From: Solirubrobacterales bacterium
Lineage (GTDB): Bacteria; Actinomycetota; Thermoleophilia; Solirubrobacterales; Solirubrobacteraceae
Assembly (NCBI GenBank): GCA_003133565.1
Contig: PKYB01000047.1
Span: 1 to 58,290, forward strand
Direction of reading: 5' to 3'
Length of the DNA stretch: 58,290 nt
Shown here piece after piece: positions 12,008 to 20,896 of the stretch; positions within the stretch are counted from its first letter, which is position 1; each line of letters opens with the position of its first letter. The position numbers were made by a program, and so were the translations under genes. The notes under the pieces are model-generated. The model was given only the letters and a program-made list of their open reading frames with translations, did no database searches and had not been told where the DNA came from.

Positions 12008-12082
12008 CTGGTGGGGTGATCGGAGATAGCGACTGAGATCCTGAACGGCGGCAACATCGAACCGCGCGCGATCGAGGACGAG

Positions 12083-14566
12083 ATGCGCACGGCGTTCCTC
12101 GACTACGCGATGTCGGTGATCGTCTCGCGGGCGCTGCCCGATGCTCGCGACGGGCTCAAACCAGTCCACCGCCGAGTGCTCTACGCGATGCGCGAGCTCG
12201 GCCTCACGCCGACGCGCGAGATGGCCAAATCGTCGCGGATCGTTGGCGACGTCATGGGGAAGTACCACCCGCACGGGGACTCGGCGATCTACGACACGCT
12301 CGTACGCCTAGCGCAGGACTTCTCGATGCGCTACCCGCTCGTCGACGGCCAGGGCAACTTCGGCTCCGTCGACGACGACCCCGCGGCCGCAATGCGCTAC
12401 ACCGAGGCAAAGCTGACCCGTCTGGCGATGGAGATGCTGCGCGATCTCGACATGGACACCGTCGACTTCGCGCCGAACTACGACGGCAACGAGCAGGAGC
12501 CGCTCGTACTGCCGTCGCGCTTTCCAAACCTGCTCGTCAACGGCTCCTCGGGGATCGCCGTGGGGATGGCGACAAACATCCCGCCGCACAACCTGCGCGA
12601 GGTGATCGACGCAACGATCGCCTATATCGAGCAGCCGTCGATCACGGTGGAGGAGCTGATGGCTCATCTTCGCGGGCCCGACTTCCCCACCGCCGGGATC
12701 ATCCTCGGCCGCGCCGGCATCCGCGAGGCGTATGAGACCGGTCGCGGGCGGGTCCGTCTCCAGGCGCGCGCGCACACCGAGCCGCTGAGCCATGGCAAGG
12801 AGGCGATCGTCGTCACCGAGCTGCCCTACATGGTCAAGAAGGGTGGCGAGGGCGGCCTGATCCAAAAGATCGTCGCGCTGGTCAACGACAAGCGGGTCTC
12901 CGAGATCTCCGACATACGCGACGAATCCGACAAGCGCGGGATGCGGCTCGTGATCGAGCTCAAGCGCGACGTGATCCCAAAGGTCGTGCTGAACAAGCTT
13001 TACAAGCACACGCCGATGCAAACCACGTTCGGCGTCAACATGGTCGCCCTCGTCGATGGCGTCCCGCGCACGCTCTCCCTGCGCGACGCGATCCACCACT
13101 ACGTCGAGCACCAGCGCGAGGTTGTCGTGCGCCGCGCCAAGCACGAGCTCAGCCAGCGCGAGGCGCGCGCACACATCCTCGAGGGCCTGTTGATCGCGCT
13201 CGAGAACCTCGACGCGGTCATCGATTTGATTCGTGCCGCGTCCGATCGGGAGGCAGCGCGCGAGCAGTTGATCGCGCGCTTCGATCTCAGCCTGGTTCAG
13301 GCGCAGGCGATTCTCGATCTGCGCCTCTCGCAGCTCACAGCTCTCGAATCCGGTCAGATCAAACAGGAGCATGCCGACACCGTCGAGCGGATCGCCGAGT
13401 TGCGCGCGATCCTCGGCGACGAGCTGCGCGTTCTCGCCTTGATCAAGGAGGAGCTCGGCGAGATCCGCGAGCAGTTCGGCGATGAGCGCCGCACCGAGAT
13501 CTCCCACGCCGAAGGGGAGATCGATATCGAGGATTTGATCGCCGACCAGCAGATGGTGATCGCGATCACGCGCACGGGCTACATCAAGTCCCTGCCCCTC
13601 GTCACCTACCGCCAGCAACACCGCGGCGGCCGCGGCGTCACCGGCATGGACATGAAGGATGGCGACTTCATCGAGCACCTCTTCATCTGCTCGACTCACG
13701 ACTACCTGCTGTTTTTCACCAACCGCGGCAAGGTCTACCGCTCCAAGGTCTACGACCTGCCGGAGGCCTCGCGGACGGCGAAGGGACGGGCGCTCGTCAA
13801 CATCCTGCCGTTGCGCGAGGGCGAACGCGTGCAGTCGGTGCTCTCGACGCGCGACTACAGCGAGGGGCGCTACCTCGTCTTCGCCACTCAGGCCGGAATC
13901 GTCAAAAAGACCGAGTTCGCCGCCTACAACACGCCGATCAACGCCGATGGCATTATCGCGATCAAGATCCGCGAGGACGACGAGCTCGTCGCCGTGCGCC
14001 GCACCAGCGGCGAGGACGACATTCTGATCGTCTCGCGCTCGGGCAAGGCCGCGCGACTGCTCGAGTCCGCCGTGCGGGCGATGGGCCGCGACACCTCCGG
14101 CATGATCGGGATGAACGTCTCGCAGAAGGGCAATCGCGTGCTCGCGATGGACGTCGCCAGCGACGACCAGGAGCTGCTTGTCGTGACCGAGAACGGCTAC
14201 GGCAAGCGCACCGCGCTCAGTGATTACCCGCGCAAGGGGCGCGGCACGATGGGCGTCAAGACGATCACCTTGACCGAAAACAAGGGCGCGCTCGCCGGAG
14301 CACTCGTCGTGCGCGAGCACGAGGAGCTCGTCTTCATCAGCGCCGGTGGCATGGTCCAGCGCACCAGCGTGCGCGGCATCAACCGCTACGGGCGCGCCTC
14401 GCAGGGCGTGCGCCTCATGAACCTCAAGGACGACGACACCGTCAGCGCCATCGCGCTGGTCGCTGAGACCGATGACGCCGACGTCGACGACGTGGCGAAC
14501 GGGTCTACGGCTGGCGAGAACGGCGCCGGCGTAGCCCCGGTGGCGGATTTGCGGGCGCAGGAGTAG
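12083..14566 (+). CDS. gyrA: DNA gyrase subunit A
   Basis: GyrA cuts and rejoins DNA. It has the winged-helix region [19 protein letters not shown], the quinolone-determining segment [19 protein letters not shown] with the sensitive-type Ser and Asp, the catalytic tyrosine in [12 protein letters not shown], and the GyrA box QHRGGRG that opens the C-terminal DNA-wrapping domain. An acidic tail ends the protein. From the first ATG it has 827 residues. The family's conserved N-terminal residues (IEPRAIEDE) are encoded just upstream in frame, yet no ATG, GTG or TTG lies between them and the stop at 12017. The true start may be CTG 12041, ATC 12038 or another rare codon. Confidence 0.95.
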   Translation: MRTAFLDYAMSVIVSRALPDARDGLKPVHRRVLYAMRELGLTPTREMAKSSRIVGDVMGKYHPHGDSAIYDTLVRLAQDFSMRYPLVDGQGNFGSVDDDPAAAMRYTEAKLTRLAMEMLRDLDMDTVDFAPNYDGNEQEPLVLPSRFPNLLVNGSSGIAVGMATNIPPHNLREVIDATIAYIEQPSITVEELMAHLRGPDFPTAGIILGRAGIREAYETGRGRVRLQARAHTEPLSHGKEAIVVTELPYMVKKGGEGGLIQKIVALVNDKRVSEISDIRDESDKRGMRLVIELKRDVIPKVVLNKLYKHTPMQTTFGVNMVALVDGVPRTLSLRDAIHHYVEHQREVVVRRAKHELSQREARAHILEGLLIALENLDAVIDLIRAASDREAAREQLIARFDLSLVQAQAILDLRLSQLTALESGQIKQEHADTVERIAELRAILGDELRVLALIKEELGEIREQFGDERRTEISHAEGEIDIEDLIADQQMVIAITRTGYIKSLPLVTYRQQHRGGRGVTGMDMKDGDFIEHLFICSTHDYLLFFTNRGKVYRSKVYDLPEASRTAKGRALVNILPLREGERVQSVLSTRDYSEGRYLVFATQAGIVKKTEFAAYNTPINADGIIAIKIREDDELVAVRRTSGEDDILIVSRSGKAARLLESAVRAMGRDTSGMIGMNVSQKGNRVLAMDVASDDQELLVVTENGYGKRTALSDYPRKGRGTMGVKTITLTENKGALAGALVVREHEELVFISAGGMVQRTSVRGINRYGRASQGVRLMNLKDDDTVSAIALVAETDDADVDDVANGSTAGENGAGVAPVADLRAQE

Positions 14567-14623
14567 CGAGCGTCATCACCTTTCGCTACTCTGCTCGGAC
14601 CAGAGAAAGGAGGTGGTCCTCAG

Positions 14624-14668
14624 TTGGTTAACAGTACTTGCGGGACTCTGGAGGTGGCCGGCCGCTAG
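14624..14668 (+). CDS. Putative 14-residue micropeptide
   Basis: TTG at 14624, nine bases after AAGGAGGT, opens a reading frame MVNSTCGTLEVAGR ending TAG. The Shine-Dalgarno is the strongest I saw in the window, out of proportion to so short a frame. This points to a regulatory leader peptide or a genuine micropeptide. No function is recognised. The Shine-Dalgarno can pair with 14710-14717, suggesting conditional translation. Confidence 0.4.
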   Translation: MVNSTCGTLEVAGR

Positions 14669-14811
14669 GTCGGAGCAGTCGGCTGGACCCGCTTAGCGGA
14701 ATCCAACCCGGACCACCGTCGGACAGGCCGCCGGATCTAGTCCCTCCGGAACACCTGGCTCCACGATGTCGCGGAGACGCGCGTAGCAGCCTGTACGACC
14801 AAGTCCACCGG

Positions 14812-14835
14812 GAGGGCGCCCCACGGGGCGCCCTC
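14812..14835. terminator. Bidirectional terminator hairpin
   Basis: GAGGGCGCCCC (14812-14822) and GGGGCGCCCTC (14825-14835) form a perfect 11-bp inverted repeat. The two middle bases plus one flanking pair would make a four-base loop. It is followed by only a weak T run (TCTGTGCTT). It lies between the plus-strand gyrA side and the minus-strand HNH gene, so it can stop transcription from both. Confidence 0.75.
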
Positions 14836-14851
14836 TGTGCTTAACGGCGCG

Positions 14852-15427
14852 CTATGCCGCCGCGGGCAGATAAGCGCGCCACGCGGGCGGGATCGTGGGC
14901 GCCGAGACGCGAATGAAAATCTCGGCACGGGGCTGACGAGGAGCCCGTACCGGGTGCATGCCGGACTGCACCGGCGTGCGGTCCGCCTTGCGGCGATTGC
15001 ACGGCGCGCACGAAGCGACGATGTTCTCCCAGCTCGACAGGCCGCCCTTCGACCGCGGGATCACGTGGTCGACCGTCAGGTTCGCACGCACCCCGCAGTA
15101 CTGGCACGTCCAGTCGTCGCGAGCGAACACGGCACGGCGCGTGATCTTGCGACGGTGTGCGTCGCGCGGGAGCCGGACGTAGTTCGTCAGACGAATCACA
15201 AAGGGGCGGGCCAACGCGATCCGCTCGGCGTGCAACGACCACTGCGCCTCCTCGAGGACCTCGGCTTTTGCCTTGAGCAAAAGGCCGATTGCGCGCCGCA
15301 CCGTGCACACGTTGATCGGTTCGAACGTCGCGTTGAGCACGAGCACCCGGCCACTCTCCCGCCCGCGCCGCCGGTGCTCGTCGGGCGACGCGGACCTCGT
15401 CGGCGGGGTTGGCACCTTGGTCGGCAT
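14852..15427 (-). CDS. HNH endonuclease domain protein
   Basis: A 191-residue protein with the actinobacterial HNH layout: VLVLNATFEPINVCTVRRAIGLLL, then LTNYVRLP, a CQYCG zinc knuckle, and the HNH core VDHVIPRSKGG...SWENIVASCAPCNRRKADRTP. Such single-domain HNH proteins are common housekeeping genes of unknown target in actinobacteria. The ATG at 15427 lies 22 bases after the pheA stop. No clear ribosome binding site is seen, and the Pro/Arg-rich first 25 residues may not be translated. Confidence 0.88.
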   Translation of the reverse strand: MPTKVPTPPTRSASPDEHRRRGRESGRVLVLNATFEPINVCTVRRAIGLLLKAKAEVLEEAQWSLHAERIALARPFVIRLTNYVRLPRDAHRRKITRRAVFARDDWTCQYCGVRANLTVDHVIPRSKGGLSSWENIVASCAPCNRRKADRTPVQSGMHPVRAPRQPRAEIFIRVSAPTIPPAWRAYLPAAA

Positions 15428-15449
15428 GCGCGTGGCCGCGAGTCTAGCG

Positions 15450-16304
15450 CTAGGGCACGCGGTAGGAACCAAGCAAACGAACCTCCTGACAGCGTCCACG
15501 GAGCGCCTCGATTGCGTCGGTGACCGGTTCCTGCGCGGTCCCGCCCGCAAGGTCGGCGAAGAACATGTAGTGGCCAAGGCCAATGCGGCGCGGGCGCGAC
15601 TCGATCCGCGTCAGATTGACGTCGCGCGTCGAGAGCTCGCCGAGACAACTGACCAGCCACCCAGGGGCCTCGTCGCCTCCGCCCCAAAACACGATCGAGG
15701 TCTTGGCGTGTTCGCCATGCTCGACGAGCCCCCGCAGCTCCGCCGCGCGCTCGCTGCGCGCCAGCCAGACGAAGCGCGTCGCGTTGTCGGGAACGTCGTC
15801 GACATCCTCGTAAAGGACGACGGCACCGTAAAGCTCGGCCGCCAGTCGGTTTCCAAGCGCGGCCTGGGCGCTGCCGGGAGCACCGGCGACGGCTCGAACC
15901 GCCTCGGCAGTCGAGCTGGCGGCAACGATTCTCGCGCCCGGCAGCTGAGTGCGCAAAAACGTGGCGCACTGGGCGTTTGCCTGGGGGTGGGAGTAGACGG
16001 TCTCGATCTCGTCGAGCGCCAGTGAGTCGGCGACGATCAGGCAGTTGCGAATCGGCTGCACGGTCTCGCCGACGATCGTGACCGCGTCGGCGTCGCCGGC
16101 GAGCGTGTCGAGCGTCACGTCCACGGAGCCCTCGAGCGCGTTCTCGATCGGCACCAGCGCGAGGTCGACCTCGCCGTTGTGCACCGCCATCACCGTCCCG
16201 TACAGCGTCGCGAGCGCCACCGCCGTCGAATCGTCGGGTGGGGCGGCATCGAGCAGCGCCTGATGGCTGAAGGTGCCCTCCGGACCGAGGAAGCCAATTC
16301 GCAT
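15450..16304 (-). CDS. pheA: Prephenate dehydratase
   Basis: Converts prephenate to phenylpyruvate in phenylalanine synthesis. The 284-residue protein starts MRIGFLGPEGTFSHQAL and holds the PDT substrate motif VPIENALEGSV and the TRF-type motif NATRFVWLAR. A C-terminal ACT domain follows, with the ESRP motif (TRIESRPRRIGLGHYMFF) that binds phenylalanine for feedback inhibition. No chorismate mutase domain is fused. It sits 17 bases after the DUF4446 gene, in a probable operon with it and the HNH gene. Confidence 0.95.
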   Translation of the reverse strand: MRIGFLGPEGTFSHQALLDAAPPDDSTAVALATLYGTVMAVHNGEVDLALVPIENALEGSVDVTLDTLAGDADAVTIVGETVQPIRNCLIVADSLALDEIETVYSHPQANAQCATFLRTQLPGARIVAASSTAEAVRAVAGAPGSAQAALGNRLAAELYGAVVLYEDVDDVPDNATRFVWLARSERAAELRGLVEHGEHAKTSIVFWGGGDEAPGWLVSCLGELSTRDVNLTRIESRPRRIGLGHYMFFADLAGGTAQEPVTDAIEALRGRCQEVRLLGSYRVP

Positions 16305-16321
16305 CGTCGGTGCCGCGGCGT

Positions 16322-16828
16322 TCAGGCGTCCTCGAGCAGGGCGAGGCGCAAAGCCTCTTCCTCCTCGGGGGATAGAGTCAACTCGCTCTTGCCATCACGG
16401 ACCTGCTTGACGTAAAGACGCGCCTGGTCGCGGTGCGAGATCGAGGACAGCACCACCCCTGAGCGCGTGGCATCAAGCAGCACCAGCGACAGCGACTGGC
16501 GCCCGGACATCTCGTTGTAGGCGTCGTAATGGACGAGGCCGCGCCTGGCAATCGCCCCATCGAGGCGGGCATCGGCGCTTTGCAGGCGCACGTTCAACCC
16601 CTCGGCGACGTCGTCGAGATAGTCGCGCAGCGCCGTGACCTCCCGCTCGAGGCGGACGGCATAGGAAACGACGTCCGTGGCCCGTTGCTCGCCGAGCACC
16701 GCGCGCTGTGCCGCGCGCAAGCGGCGTAGCGTCACGGCAAGCGCACCGCACGCGATCAAGGCGATAACCGCCGCAACGGCGGCCCCGACCGCGACGTCGT
16801 TGCCGGCCGTGTTAAGCGCGAAGCCCAC
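16322..16828 (-). CDS. DUF4446 family membrane protein
   Basis: A 168-residue protein with one N-terminal membrane helix (VAVGAAVAAVIALIACGALAVTL), a coiled-coil-like charged stretch (about 35-85) and a small C-terminal domain with RGLVHYDAYNEMSGRQSLSLVLLD, GVVLSSI and KSELTLSPEEEEAL. These are the hallmarks of DUF4446. Function is unknown. It starts with GTG and lies directly upstream of pheA. Confidence 0.8.
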   Translation of the reverse strand: MGFALNTAGNDVAVGAAVAAVIALIACGALAVTLRRLRAAQRAVLGEQRATDVVSYAVRLEREVTALRDYLDDVAEGLNVRLQSADARLDGAIARRGLVHYDAYNEMSGRQSLSLVLLDATRSGVVLSSISHRDQARLYVKQVRDGKSELTLSPEEEEALRLALLEDA

Positions 16829-16879
16829 ATCGTGAACCGTATCGACCGCTGACGCTAACCGGCGGCCGCACCGCTCGCG

Positions 16880-18067
16880 CTACGTCAGCTCGATGTAGTA
16901 AACGATCTTGTTGTTGGCGGTATCGGTCTCGCCTGGCACTGGCTCGACGTCGACGGTGAGCTTGAGCGGCACGTGCAGCGGCGGCGTTTGCGTAAAGACG
17001 AGGCTCTTCGTGTAGCTCTGGCCGGGTACCGTGTCGGGCTCAGTCGCCGTGGTCACTATCGGGCTGAAGGTCGCCGAGCTCAGCGTCAGCTTGGTTGTGA
17101 CGTCGTAGGCCGTGTTGTCGCTGTCGTTATCGAAGTTGACGCTGAAGACCATGCCCTGCGAATAGGGCACCTGGTTGATCCCAGGGGTGACCAGCTGCTC
17201 CGAGCCGACGTTCACACCGGTCAGCGCGTCGCCGACCGTCCCGACCAGCGCCGGGCCACCAAGATTGGGTGGCGTGGCGCCGAGGATCTTGCCGGCGACG
17301 TAGCTCGTCAGCGTCCAGGACTCGCTCGGCAGAAACGTGCTCGATACGACATCCTGGCCGCTGACCGGAATGCCGTTGGTGCCGACCGATGCGACCTGGA
17401 TGTGGTCGTTCTCGAGCGCCTCCTCGATCAACGGCTCGACGCGCACGGCGTAGATCACGTCAGAGGCGGCGAGCATTCTCATCGCACCGGCGATGTCCTC
17501 GATCGCCGTCGTCGCGCCGGTCGACCCGAACGCCGGCGTGATGTCGGCCTGAATCTGCTCCAGCGCTTCCAGGCGGAGGTCGACGACAAGCAGGAAGTTC
17601 TGCTGCGCCCCTGCCATCTGCGACGGCACGCTCCAGCCGGCCGCCTCCTGAGCCTCCTGCTTTGCTGTTACCGCGTCCTCGTTGAGCGAGGTCTGGAGCG
17701 TGACCAAAGATGTGCCGGTCACGCCGGCGGCGCCGTTGAGAGTGTTGAAGAACGGGGTCGAGACCTGGCTCTGCTGCTCCTCAACGAGCGTGGTCACCTG
17801 CGAGTTGTAGTTCTTCAGCGACTGCGTCTCCTGGCTTGCGATGAAGAGCTTTATCCCCAGCACGGCAAGGATTACGACGACAAGCGCGATGGCGATGGCG
17901 CCCGCTCGACGCGCGAAGAGAGTGCGCTCGTCCAGCGGCACGCGACGAGCGCCTGGGGCTCGACTCGCTGTGCGCCGGGGAGGCGGTGATTCGATTGCGC
18001 GGCGGGGTTCATCACCCTCTTCGAAGAACGACAAAACCGCTCCTTGCGGGGGATTTGGCACCGTCAC
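16880..18067 (-). CDS. Single-pass membrane protein, large extracytoplasmic region, unknown
   Basis: A 395-residue protein with a proline-rich cytoplasmic N-terminus (1-50), one membrane helix (AGAIAIALVVVILAVLGIKLFI, about 54-75), a helical region resembling a coiled coil (QSLKNYNSQVTTLVEEQQSQV), and a mostly beta C-terminal part. The last 120 residues (VNFDNDSDNTAYDVTTKLTL, PPLHVPLKLTVDVEPVPGETDTANNKIVYY) look like an Ig/CARDB-type adhesion fold. I do not recognise a named family. It is divergent from the Ser/Thr kinase at 18163 with a 95-base gap. Its place beside the kinase/FHA block suggests envelope signalling, which is inference. Confidence 0.75.
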   Translation of the reverse strand: MTVPNPPQGAVLSFFEEGDEPRRAIESPPPRRTASRAPGARRVPLDERTLFARRAGAIAIALVVVILAVLGIKLFIASQETQSLKNYNSQVTTLVEEQQSQVSTPFFNTLNGAAGVTGTSLVTLQTSLNEDAVTAKQEAQEAAGWSVPSQMAGAQQNFLLVVDLRLEALEQIQADITPAFGSTGATTAIEDIAGAMRMLAASDVIYAVRVEPLIEEALENDHIQVASVGTNGIPVSGQDVVSSTFLPSESWTLTSYVAGKILGATPPNLGGPALVGTVGDALTGVNVGSEQLVTPGINQVPYSQGMVFSVNFDNDSDNTAYDVTTKLTLSSATFSPIVTTATEPDTVPGQSYTKSLVFTQTPPLHVPLKLTVDVEPVPGETDTANNKIVYYIELT

Positions 18068-18162
18068 TATTACTCACGGACGACTTGCCCGCGTTCCATG
18101 CAAGTTTCCGATCATCGCGCGTTGCTGGCAGGAAAGCTCCGGTTCACGACGAAGGCGCGCGG

Positions 18163-20079
18163 GTGAACACTGTCCCGCAACCCACTGTCCCGCGGGGTCC
18201 GCGCGTGGCGGCCCGCGATCACGACGGCGATCCTCACAGCGATCCGCATAGCGATCTCGTGCTCGGGCGCTTCCGGATGATCGAACCGCTCGGATCGGGC
18301 GGACACGGCACAGTATGGGTGGCGCGCGACGAGCGATTGCGCCGCAACGTCGCCCTCAAGCGGATCCCCCGCGAATTCGACGACGAGAACAAGGACCGCC
18401 GTAGGATCGCCCGCGAGGCGCTCGCGGCAGCTCGCCTGTCACACCCGGCGATCGTCGCTTTCTACGAAGCGCTCGCCGACGACCGCGCTTATTACCTCGT
18501 CACCGAGCTGGTGGCGGGCCCGTCGCTCGCCGAGCTCTACGCGCAAAAACGGCTGGGAGACCGGGAGCTGATCCGGATCGGCGTGGCGCTCGCCGACGCT
18601 CTCAGTCACGCCCACGCACGCGGCGTTGTGCATCGCGACGTCAAGCCCCAGAACGTGATTGTCGCGGCCGATTCGCCGGGCACGGGGGTGCCGGCAAAGC
18701 TCGCCGACTTCGGTATCGCCCACATCGCCGATGAGCAGCCGCTCACTCGTGCCGGCGATGTCATCGGCACGTTCGCCTATATGGCCCCAGAGCAGGCCGA
18801 GGGAAAAGCGGCGACGCCGGCGAGCGACCTCTACGCGCTCGCCCTCACGCTCTACGAAGGGTTTGGTGGGGAGAACCCGCTGCGCGGCGCCACGGCGGCC
18901 GTGACGGCCCGTCGGCTGGGGCTCGTTGTGCCCTCGCTTGCAAGCGTACGCGGCGATCTTCCGATCCGGCTATGCGCCGGAATCGATCGCGCGCTAAGCC
19001 CCGAGCCCGCCAAACGCGGCACCGTCGCCGACCTGCGCGACGCTCTGACGGCGACGCTCGCCGGCAAGCCGGCGAGCCGTGGCATCTTCGGTCTCACCCG
19101 ACGCCACTCCGATGCCACCCCTGCCCGGCGTGGCGGCGAGCGCGACACGCCCGGCCCCGCCGCCCGCCGCCGTGCGGAGCATCACACCACTGGTACACCC
19201 ACACCTTCGGCCAGCGAACGCCGCGCCACTGGCACCGTTGCGCCGCAGGCCCTTGGGCGCCGCGCGCCCAGCGGCCTCACCCCCCGCGCGGAGCGTCTTG
19301 TCGCCGCGATCGGCGCTGCGGTACTGACCGTGAGCGCTCTCGCCACGGTACTCGGCCCGCATTCGCGTGCAACCGATGTCTTCGTCAGCGCGGTCGCGCT
19401 CCTCGCCGTCGCGATCGCTCCGGGCGCCGGCTGGCTTCTGCTCGCCTTTGGCGCCGTCGTCTGGCTCGCGCTGAGTGGGCAGGCCGGGACCTCGGTGATT
19501 CTCTGCGTGGCCATCGCGCCCGTCCCGCTGCTGCTCGCGTCCGACCCGTGGTTGTGGTCCGTGCCGGCCCTCGCGCCGGTGCTCGGCGCGCTTGGCGTGG
19601 CAGCCGCCTTTCCCGGTATCGCCGCCCGTGCCGGAGGGATCTCGGCTTGGCGCCGCGCCGCGCTGGGAGCCGTCGGCTACTGGTGGGTCGCGCTAACGGA
19701 GGAGCTCGTGGGCAAGCGGTTTCTCCTCGGCGTGGCCCCCGGGTCCCAACCGCGCGCGAGCTGGCAGGGGTCGGTCCCCGGCGCCCTCTCACACGCGCTC
19801 GCTCCGCTTTGCTCGCCGGGCCGTCTAGCGCCCGCGTTGCTCTGGGCAGTGGCGGCACTCATCCTGCCGTGGGCGCTGCGCGAAACGTTGCTCGTGGCGC
19901 GCATCGTCGCCGCAATCACCTGGGCCGGCGGTCTGATCCTCGTGAGTGCCCTGCTGGCGCATCACCTGGGCGCGCCCGGGCCGCCGCTCCCGCTCGGCGC
20001 CGCGGCCCTCGCCTGCCTCGTCGCCCTGAGCTTTCGCCAGCGCCACATCCGCGTACCCGCGCGCGCGAGCGTCGCGTAG
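18163..20079 (+). CDS. Ser/Thr protein kinase with polytopic membrane C-terminus
   Basis: A 638-residue Hanks-type kinase. The catalytic domain spans about 33-300: glycine loop GSGGHGTVW (44-52), invariant Lys66 (VALKR), HRDVKPQN (157-164), DFG (182-184), and FAYMAPEQA. A low-complexity Ser/Arg/Pro linker (310-410) leads to several hydrophobic helices (such as VFVSAVALLAVAIAPGAGWLLLAFGAVVWLAL). Unlike PknA/PknB it has many membrane helices and no PASTA or other sensor domain, so it may sense a membrane-buried signal. GTG at 18163 follows GAAGG by seven bases. fhaA follows after 48 bases. Confidence 0.88.
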   Translation: MNTVPQPTVPRGPRVAARDHDGDPHSDPHSDLVLGRFRMIEPLGSGGHGTVWVARDERLRRNVALKRIPREFDDENKDRRRIAREALAAARLSHPAIVAFYEALADDRAYYLVTELVAGPSLAELYAQKRLGDRELIRIGVALADALSHAHARGVVHRDVKPQNVIVAADSPGTGVPAKLADFGIAHIADEQPLTRAGDVIGTFAYMAPEQAEGKAATPASDLYALALTLYEGFGGENPLRGATAAVTARRLGLVVPSLASVRGDLPIRLCAGIDRALSPEPAKRGTVADLRDALTATLAGKPASRGIFGLTRRHSDATPARRGGERDTPGPAARRRAEHHTTGTPTPSASERRATGTVAPQALGRRAPSGLTPRAERLVAAIGAAVLTVSALATVLGPHSRATDVFVSAVALLAVAIAPGAGWLLLAFGAVVWLALSGQAGTSVILCVAIAPVPLLLASDPWLWSVPALAPVLGALGVAAAFPGIAARAGGISAWRRAALGAVGYWWVALTEELVGKRFLLGVAPGSQPRASWQGSVPGALSHALAPLCSPGRLAPALLWAVAALILPWALRETLLVARIVAAITWAGGLILVSALLAHHLGAPGPPLPLGAAALACLVALSFRQRHIRVPARASVA

Positions 20080-20127
20080 CATGGCGCTAGCCCCGGCGCC
20101 GTGTTCGGGCGCCGGTGCCGCGCAGCG

Positions 20128-20853
20128 ATGAGCGTTCTACGCAACCTCGAAACCAGGATCGCCAGCCTCGTCGAAGGGGCGTTCGGCCGCGCCTTCCGCA
20201 GCGAGATCCGGCCCGTCGAGCTCGCTCGTCGACTCACGCGCGAGATGGACCGCCACCGCCAGAGCTCGCTTTCGAGCACCTACGTGCCCAACGAGTACAT
20301 CGTCTGGCTCTCGCCGCAGGATCGCCGGCAGCTCGCGCCGATCGAGAACGCGCTGATAGAGGAGCTCGCCGCCTTCCTGCTCGAGCATGCGCGCGCCGAG
20401 CACCTCGCACTGCAATCCCAACCCCACATCGAGCTGCGCACCGATCGCGGCCTCACGCTCGGCGAATGCGGCATTGAGGCCAATCTCGTCCAGCACGAGC
20501 GCTCGCTCGCGCGCGCGACGAGCGCTCCGGAGCCGGTGCCGCGCCGCGGACCCCCAGCGAGGGGCTCGGGTTCAGGTCAAGCGTTTCTCGTCTACGGCGC
20601 CTCGCGCACGCCAATCGGTGTGCACGGTGCCGTGATCGGGCGCAGCCCGGACGCCGACGTCGTCCTCTCCTCAACCGACGTGTCGCGCCGCCACGCCGAG
20701 ATCATCCCCGACCCCGGCGGCTGGCTGTTGGTCGATCTCGGATCGACCAACGGGGTGCGCCTGAATGCCCGTACGATGCTCGTTCCGACGCTGCTCACCG
20801 ACGGCGACGTCATCGAGATCGGGTCCGCCGACCTGACCTTCGAGGTCCACTGA
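20128..20853 (+). CDS. fhaA: FhaA-like protein (DUF3662 plus FHA domain)
   Basis: The 241-residue protein has an N-terminal DUF3662 domain (LRNLETRIASLVEGAFGRAFRSEIRPVELARRLTREMD, about 3-120), a short linker, and a C-terminal FHA domain with GRSPDADVVLSS, SRRHAEI and DLGSTNGVRLN. FHA domains bind phosphothreonine. In mycobacteria FhaA binds the pseudokinase MviN and links PknB to peptidoglycan precursor export. Here the linker is very short compared with mycobacterial FhaA (over 500 residues). Confidence 0.92.
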   Translation: MSVLRNLETRIASLVEGAFGRAFRSEIRPVELARRLTREMDRHRQSSLSSTYVPNEYIVWLSPQDRRQLAPIENALIEELAAFLLEHARAEHLALQSQPHIELRTDRGLTLGECGIEANLVQHERSLARATSAPEPVPRRGPPARGSGSGQAFLVYGASRTPIGVHGAVIGRSPDADVVLSSTDVSRRHAEIIPDPGGWLLVDLGSTNGVRLNARTMLVPTLLTDGDVIEIGSADLTFEVH

Positions 20854-20896
20854 GGTGCGGCGACAACCACGCAAAAGCTGACCCGGAGGACGCAGG

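Larger units (their letters stand above)
14595..14840 (+). ncRNA. Candidate structured RNA or leader-like transcript after gyrA
   Basis: The 285-base gap after gyrA is organised rather than empty. CTCTG/CAGAG can form a hairpin at about 14590-14606. A perfect Shine-Dalgarno AAGGAGGT (14607-14614) precedes a 14-codon ORF. GGTGGTCC (14612-14619) is exactly complementary to GGACCACC (14710-14717) and would mask that Shine-Dalgarno. CCGCT/AGCGG and CCGGA/TCCGG mini-hairpins follow. The island ends in an 11-bp perfect hairpin. No plus-strand gene follows for 3.3 kb, so it is either a separate small RNA/peptide gene or a structured gyrA 3' UTR. Ends are approximate. Confidence 0.5.

Noticed and set aside
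14604..14619. AGAAAGGAGGTGGTCC resembles the complement of the 16S rRNA 3' end
   Set aside because: Only the anti-Shine-Dalgarno complementarity is shared; the adjoining bases are not rRNA, so it is a ribosome binding site.
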